Part shown: positions 23,126 through 24,758 of the stretch, in pieces
How positions within the stretch are numbered: the first letter of the stretch is position 1
How the letters are laid out: each line of letters starts with the position of its first letter
Origin: Methylophilaceae bacterium
Lineage (GTDB): Bacteria > Pseudomonadota > Gammaproteobacteria > Burkholderiales > Methylophilaceae
Length of the DNA stretch: 24,758 nucleotides
NCBI GenBank assembly: GCA_025362115.1
Contig: JANYIK010000097.1
Span: 1 to 24,758, forward strand
Reading direction: 5' to 3'
The notes under the pieces: generated by a model
What the model saw: the letters and a program-made list of their open reading frames with translations, nothing else
What the model was told of the DNA's origin: nothing
The model's database searches: none
Program-made: the position numbers and the translations under genes

Positions 23126-23743
23126 CCAATAATGGAACGTATCTCGCATTGCACGATTAACGTACCCAATATTCTGGTTTCGACATACAACTAAAATTGC
23201 ATTCTGATCTACAGGATTGCCTTCTTCTATTACAAAAGACAATTGGTCACCAACTGCTATATCCCGCGCAACATCTCCTTGAAATACATGGCGAAGACCT
23301 GCTACCTCCATAAGATAATCACAAGGAACTTGATCCTTACGAAAAACCGGAACCAATGAGAACCCATCACTTGGCAATCGCGCACCCGTGTATGCCAGCA
23401 AAGCCATGTCAGAATACTCAAAAGGAGATGGAAGCCGATGCTGTGCTAAGAAATCGTCGAAGTCCTCACGGTTGCGAGGTGGCAGCCTCCTAATAAATAC
23501 TTCCAATACCCCCTGATGAAACTCTTGCTTCTCATCACGAAAAGCAGGAAATCCCCTAAATCCAGTCTGCATTGCCGCTGCGAAATCGATTGTGCCATTC
23601 AAATACCGAAAAACAATATGCCCGTTTGCATTGGACACAATTTCCCCTACTACACGGCGTGTACGTGACTGTGCCTGCTCATCTGACGGCTGCCAAGTAA
23701 GCAACAAGCTTTGAGGCTCAACGATATTGGTTAACGGATTCAT
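23036..23743 (-). CDS. HipA-N/HipS-like protein fused to a HIRAN domain
   Basis: This 235-residue protein joins two modules. Residues about 11-130 resemble the small N-terminal subdomain of HipA kinases (GHIVFRYLNG at 41-50, PAFRDEKQEF at 66-75, LPSDGFSLVP at 123-132). In HipBST systems that piece is a separate antitoxin, HipS. Residues about 145-233 look like a HIRAN domain, with EGNPVDQNAILVV (174-186) and IGYVNRAMRD (192-201); HIRAN domains elsewhere bind single-stranded DNA ends and occur in replication-fork remodelers. The start ATG overlaps the stop of the kinase gene by one base (TAATG), a strong sign of co-translation. Antitoxin function is an inference; there is no helix-turn-helix. 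Confidence 0.7.
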   Translation of the reverse strand: MNPLTNIVEPQSLLLTWQPSDEQAQSRTRRVVGEIVSNANGHIVFRYLNGTIDFAAAMQTGFRGFPAFRDEKQEFHQGVLEVFIRRLPPRNREDFDDFLAQHRLPSPFEYSDMALLAYTGARLPSDGFSLVPVFRKDQVPCDYLMEVAGLRHVFQGDVARDIAVGDQLSFVIEEGNPVDQNAILVVCRNQNIGYVNRAMRDTFHYWLTHCNIRATVERINGKPERPLVYVRISVS

Positions 23744-24672
23744 TAAAACAGTGACCTTAAGAACAGATGCCTACGTGTAAGCAGGCTTAAAACAAACGAC
23801 ATTCTCTCACGAGTCAGAGGAACCTGTACATGTATAGACAGCAAGTCTTCAATGCTGTCAGACAATTCAGAATGGCTAAAATTCAGCCGAGCGTACGCAA
23901 TATCTTTGGTTTCTGGCCATTCTGTGAGAACCTTTTCCAATAGCGCTCTATGCCCATTAAGCAAAGGCTGTTCCAGCGACCATTTGACATGATGAGTTCC
24001 GGCACTGATGTATCGTCTATATTCCTGCTCATGCCAGTTATGGACTCGACTTGGAAAGCGCTCATGTCCCAAACTTGTGCCATTGTCAAAGAGTGGTGAG
24101 AGCGAACCAGAGTCCAAATCGAAGACCAATCCCCAATTATCCTGATGCCTATCAGTATTGCCTATTAAAGCATCAAACAACAGAGCATCCACCCACCATT
24201 GCCTCCAGCCCGTCCTCAACGCCTTATTTTGAGCCAGGGTTCGCATTAGCAAAATTATGTCTTGCATATTGTGTTGCTGGCCGGTTTTGCGATCAAAGCC
24301 AGTTTGAATATGCTGGAGTAGGTCGCCGCCTAAGACAAACAACTCCTTGCCATCGGTATAAAACCACTCAATGAGCGCAGCGCAATGTCCAGTTTTAGAA
24401 TTCCACGCAATAAAGGCAGGGGGTACCGGCACACCTAATAAACAGCCTACTCGGTAAGCAATTATTTCTCCCCAAAACTGATCAGGGTAGCTTCTCTTCG
24501 AGCGCTTAAACAAATATCGTTTGTTGGGGACAATAAAACTCTCTGGCGACTCCGCAGGAGAAAATACCGCTTCTTTAGCGCGTGCACCTTGAGGGAAAAC
24601 GGCGAACTCAGCATCGAATTCCCATTCAGCAACATCAATAATTGCGCCTTGAGTTAAGGGTTGAATACGCAT
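23743..24672 (-). CDS. HipA-like Ser/Thr kinase (HipT/CtkA-type)
   Basis: This 309-residue protein has the catalytic half of the HipA family without the usual N-terminal subdomain. YLFKRSKR (53-60) supplies the likely ATP lysine K56 and GEIIAYRVGCLLGVPVPP (68-85) the following helix. GNTDRHQDNWG (171-181) matches the catalytic loop (D174, N179), and LSPLFDNGTSLG (191-202) the metal-binding Asp (D196). All core residues therefore seem present. HipA and HipT kinases phosphorylate aminoacyl-tRNA synthetases and halt growth; the target here is unknown. The ATG follows the stop of an upstream gene with no gap (TAAATG) and its own stop overlaps the HIRAN gene, so three genes appear translationally coupled. 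Confidence 0.8.
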   Translation of the reverse strand: MRIQPLTQGAIIDVAEWEFDAEFAVFPQGARAKEAVFSPAESPESFIVPNKRYLFKRSKRSYPDQFWGEIIAYRVGCLLGVPVPPAFIAWNSKTGHCAALIEWFYTDGKELFVLGGDLLQHIQTGFDRKTGQQHNMQDIILLMRTLAQNKALRTGWRQWWVDALLFDALIGNTDRHQDNWGLVFDLDSGSLSPLFDNGTSLGHERFPSRVHNWHEQEYRRYISAGTHHVKWSLEQPLLNGHRALLEKVLTEWPETKDIAYARLNFSHSELSDSIEDLLSIHVQVPLTRERMSFVLSLLTRRHLFLRSLF

Positions 24673-24758
24673 TTAAGGTACTTCCGCCTGATTCATCCGC
24701 GCCAGAATAATCCCGGTCTTTTTCGCCAAACCACGCGCCTCACGGTGCTTGTCGTAAA
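24673..24758 (-). CDS. 3' end of an unidentified gene (partial)
   Basis: The minus-strand frame entering from the right edge encodes 27 residues (YDKHREARGLAKKTG at its start, ending MNQAEVP) and stops at 24675-24673 directly against the kinase ATG. The spacing makes it part of the same transcript. The piece is basic and probably helical. I do not recognise the family; an HTH regulator of HipB type is possible but not shown. Confidence 0.6.
   Translation of the reverse strand, partial: YDKHREARGLAKKTGIILARMNQAEVP

Overview
The window looks like chromosomal DNA of a betaproteobacterium, probably of the Nitrosomonadales/Gallionellaceae kind. This is inferred from several things: the gene order FmdB-like / DUF502 / aspS; an AspRS with the histidine typical of the non-discriminating enzyme; a small c-552-like cytochrome; a CbbY-like phosphatase, usually a companion of the Calvin cycle; and the yajR-ssb operon divergent from uvrA. 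There is no rRNA, CRISPR array, phage gene or transposase gene in the window.

Layout. Positions 1-2906 (+) hold a surface-polysaccharide or lipid-linked-sugar operon: the tail of an unknown gene, a UDP-glucuronate decarboxylase, a DPM/GtrB-like glycosyltransferase, a GtrA-like flippase and an unknown 198-residue membrane protein, ending in a small hairpin terminator. A 576-residue polytopic membrane protein faces it (4654-2924, -). After a gene-poor 233-bp gap come a WaaE-type glycosyltransferase and, overlapping its end, a YyaL/SPATA20-type thioredoxin-domain protein (+). A cytochrome c with its own promoter follows. It shares a bidirectional terminator with a convergent APC amino-acid permease (-). 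A Pro-Arg-His tRNA operon (-) starts from a near-consensus promoter with a GC-rich discriminator. folD (+) lies on its other side and overlaps the end of the convergent CbbY-like HAD phosphatase (-), which diverges from dksA (+).

The dksA-aspS gap contains a 21-bp-stem terminator. Directly against it is a 163-bp MITE-like element with 20-bp perfect terminal inverted repeats, an 8-bp target duplication and a set of nested REP-like palindromes inside. aspS, DUF502 and the FmdB-like gene form a minus-strand operon transcribed FmdB to AspRS. Upstream is another minus-strand operon, yajR-ssb-GAF/GGDEF/EAL. uvrA (+) diverges from it.

The last 1.9 kb is the most accessory-looking part. Just after uvrA lies a HicB-like small gene whose 3' end appears lost. 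It runs into a tightly coupled minus-strand cassette: an unidentified gene leaving the window, a HipA-type kinase, and a protein joining a HipA-N/HipS-like region to a HIRAN domain. This looks like a split-HipA toxin-antitoxin or defence-type module and is the best candidate in the window for an undescribed system.

All identifications come from reading motifs by eye; no database search was possible.
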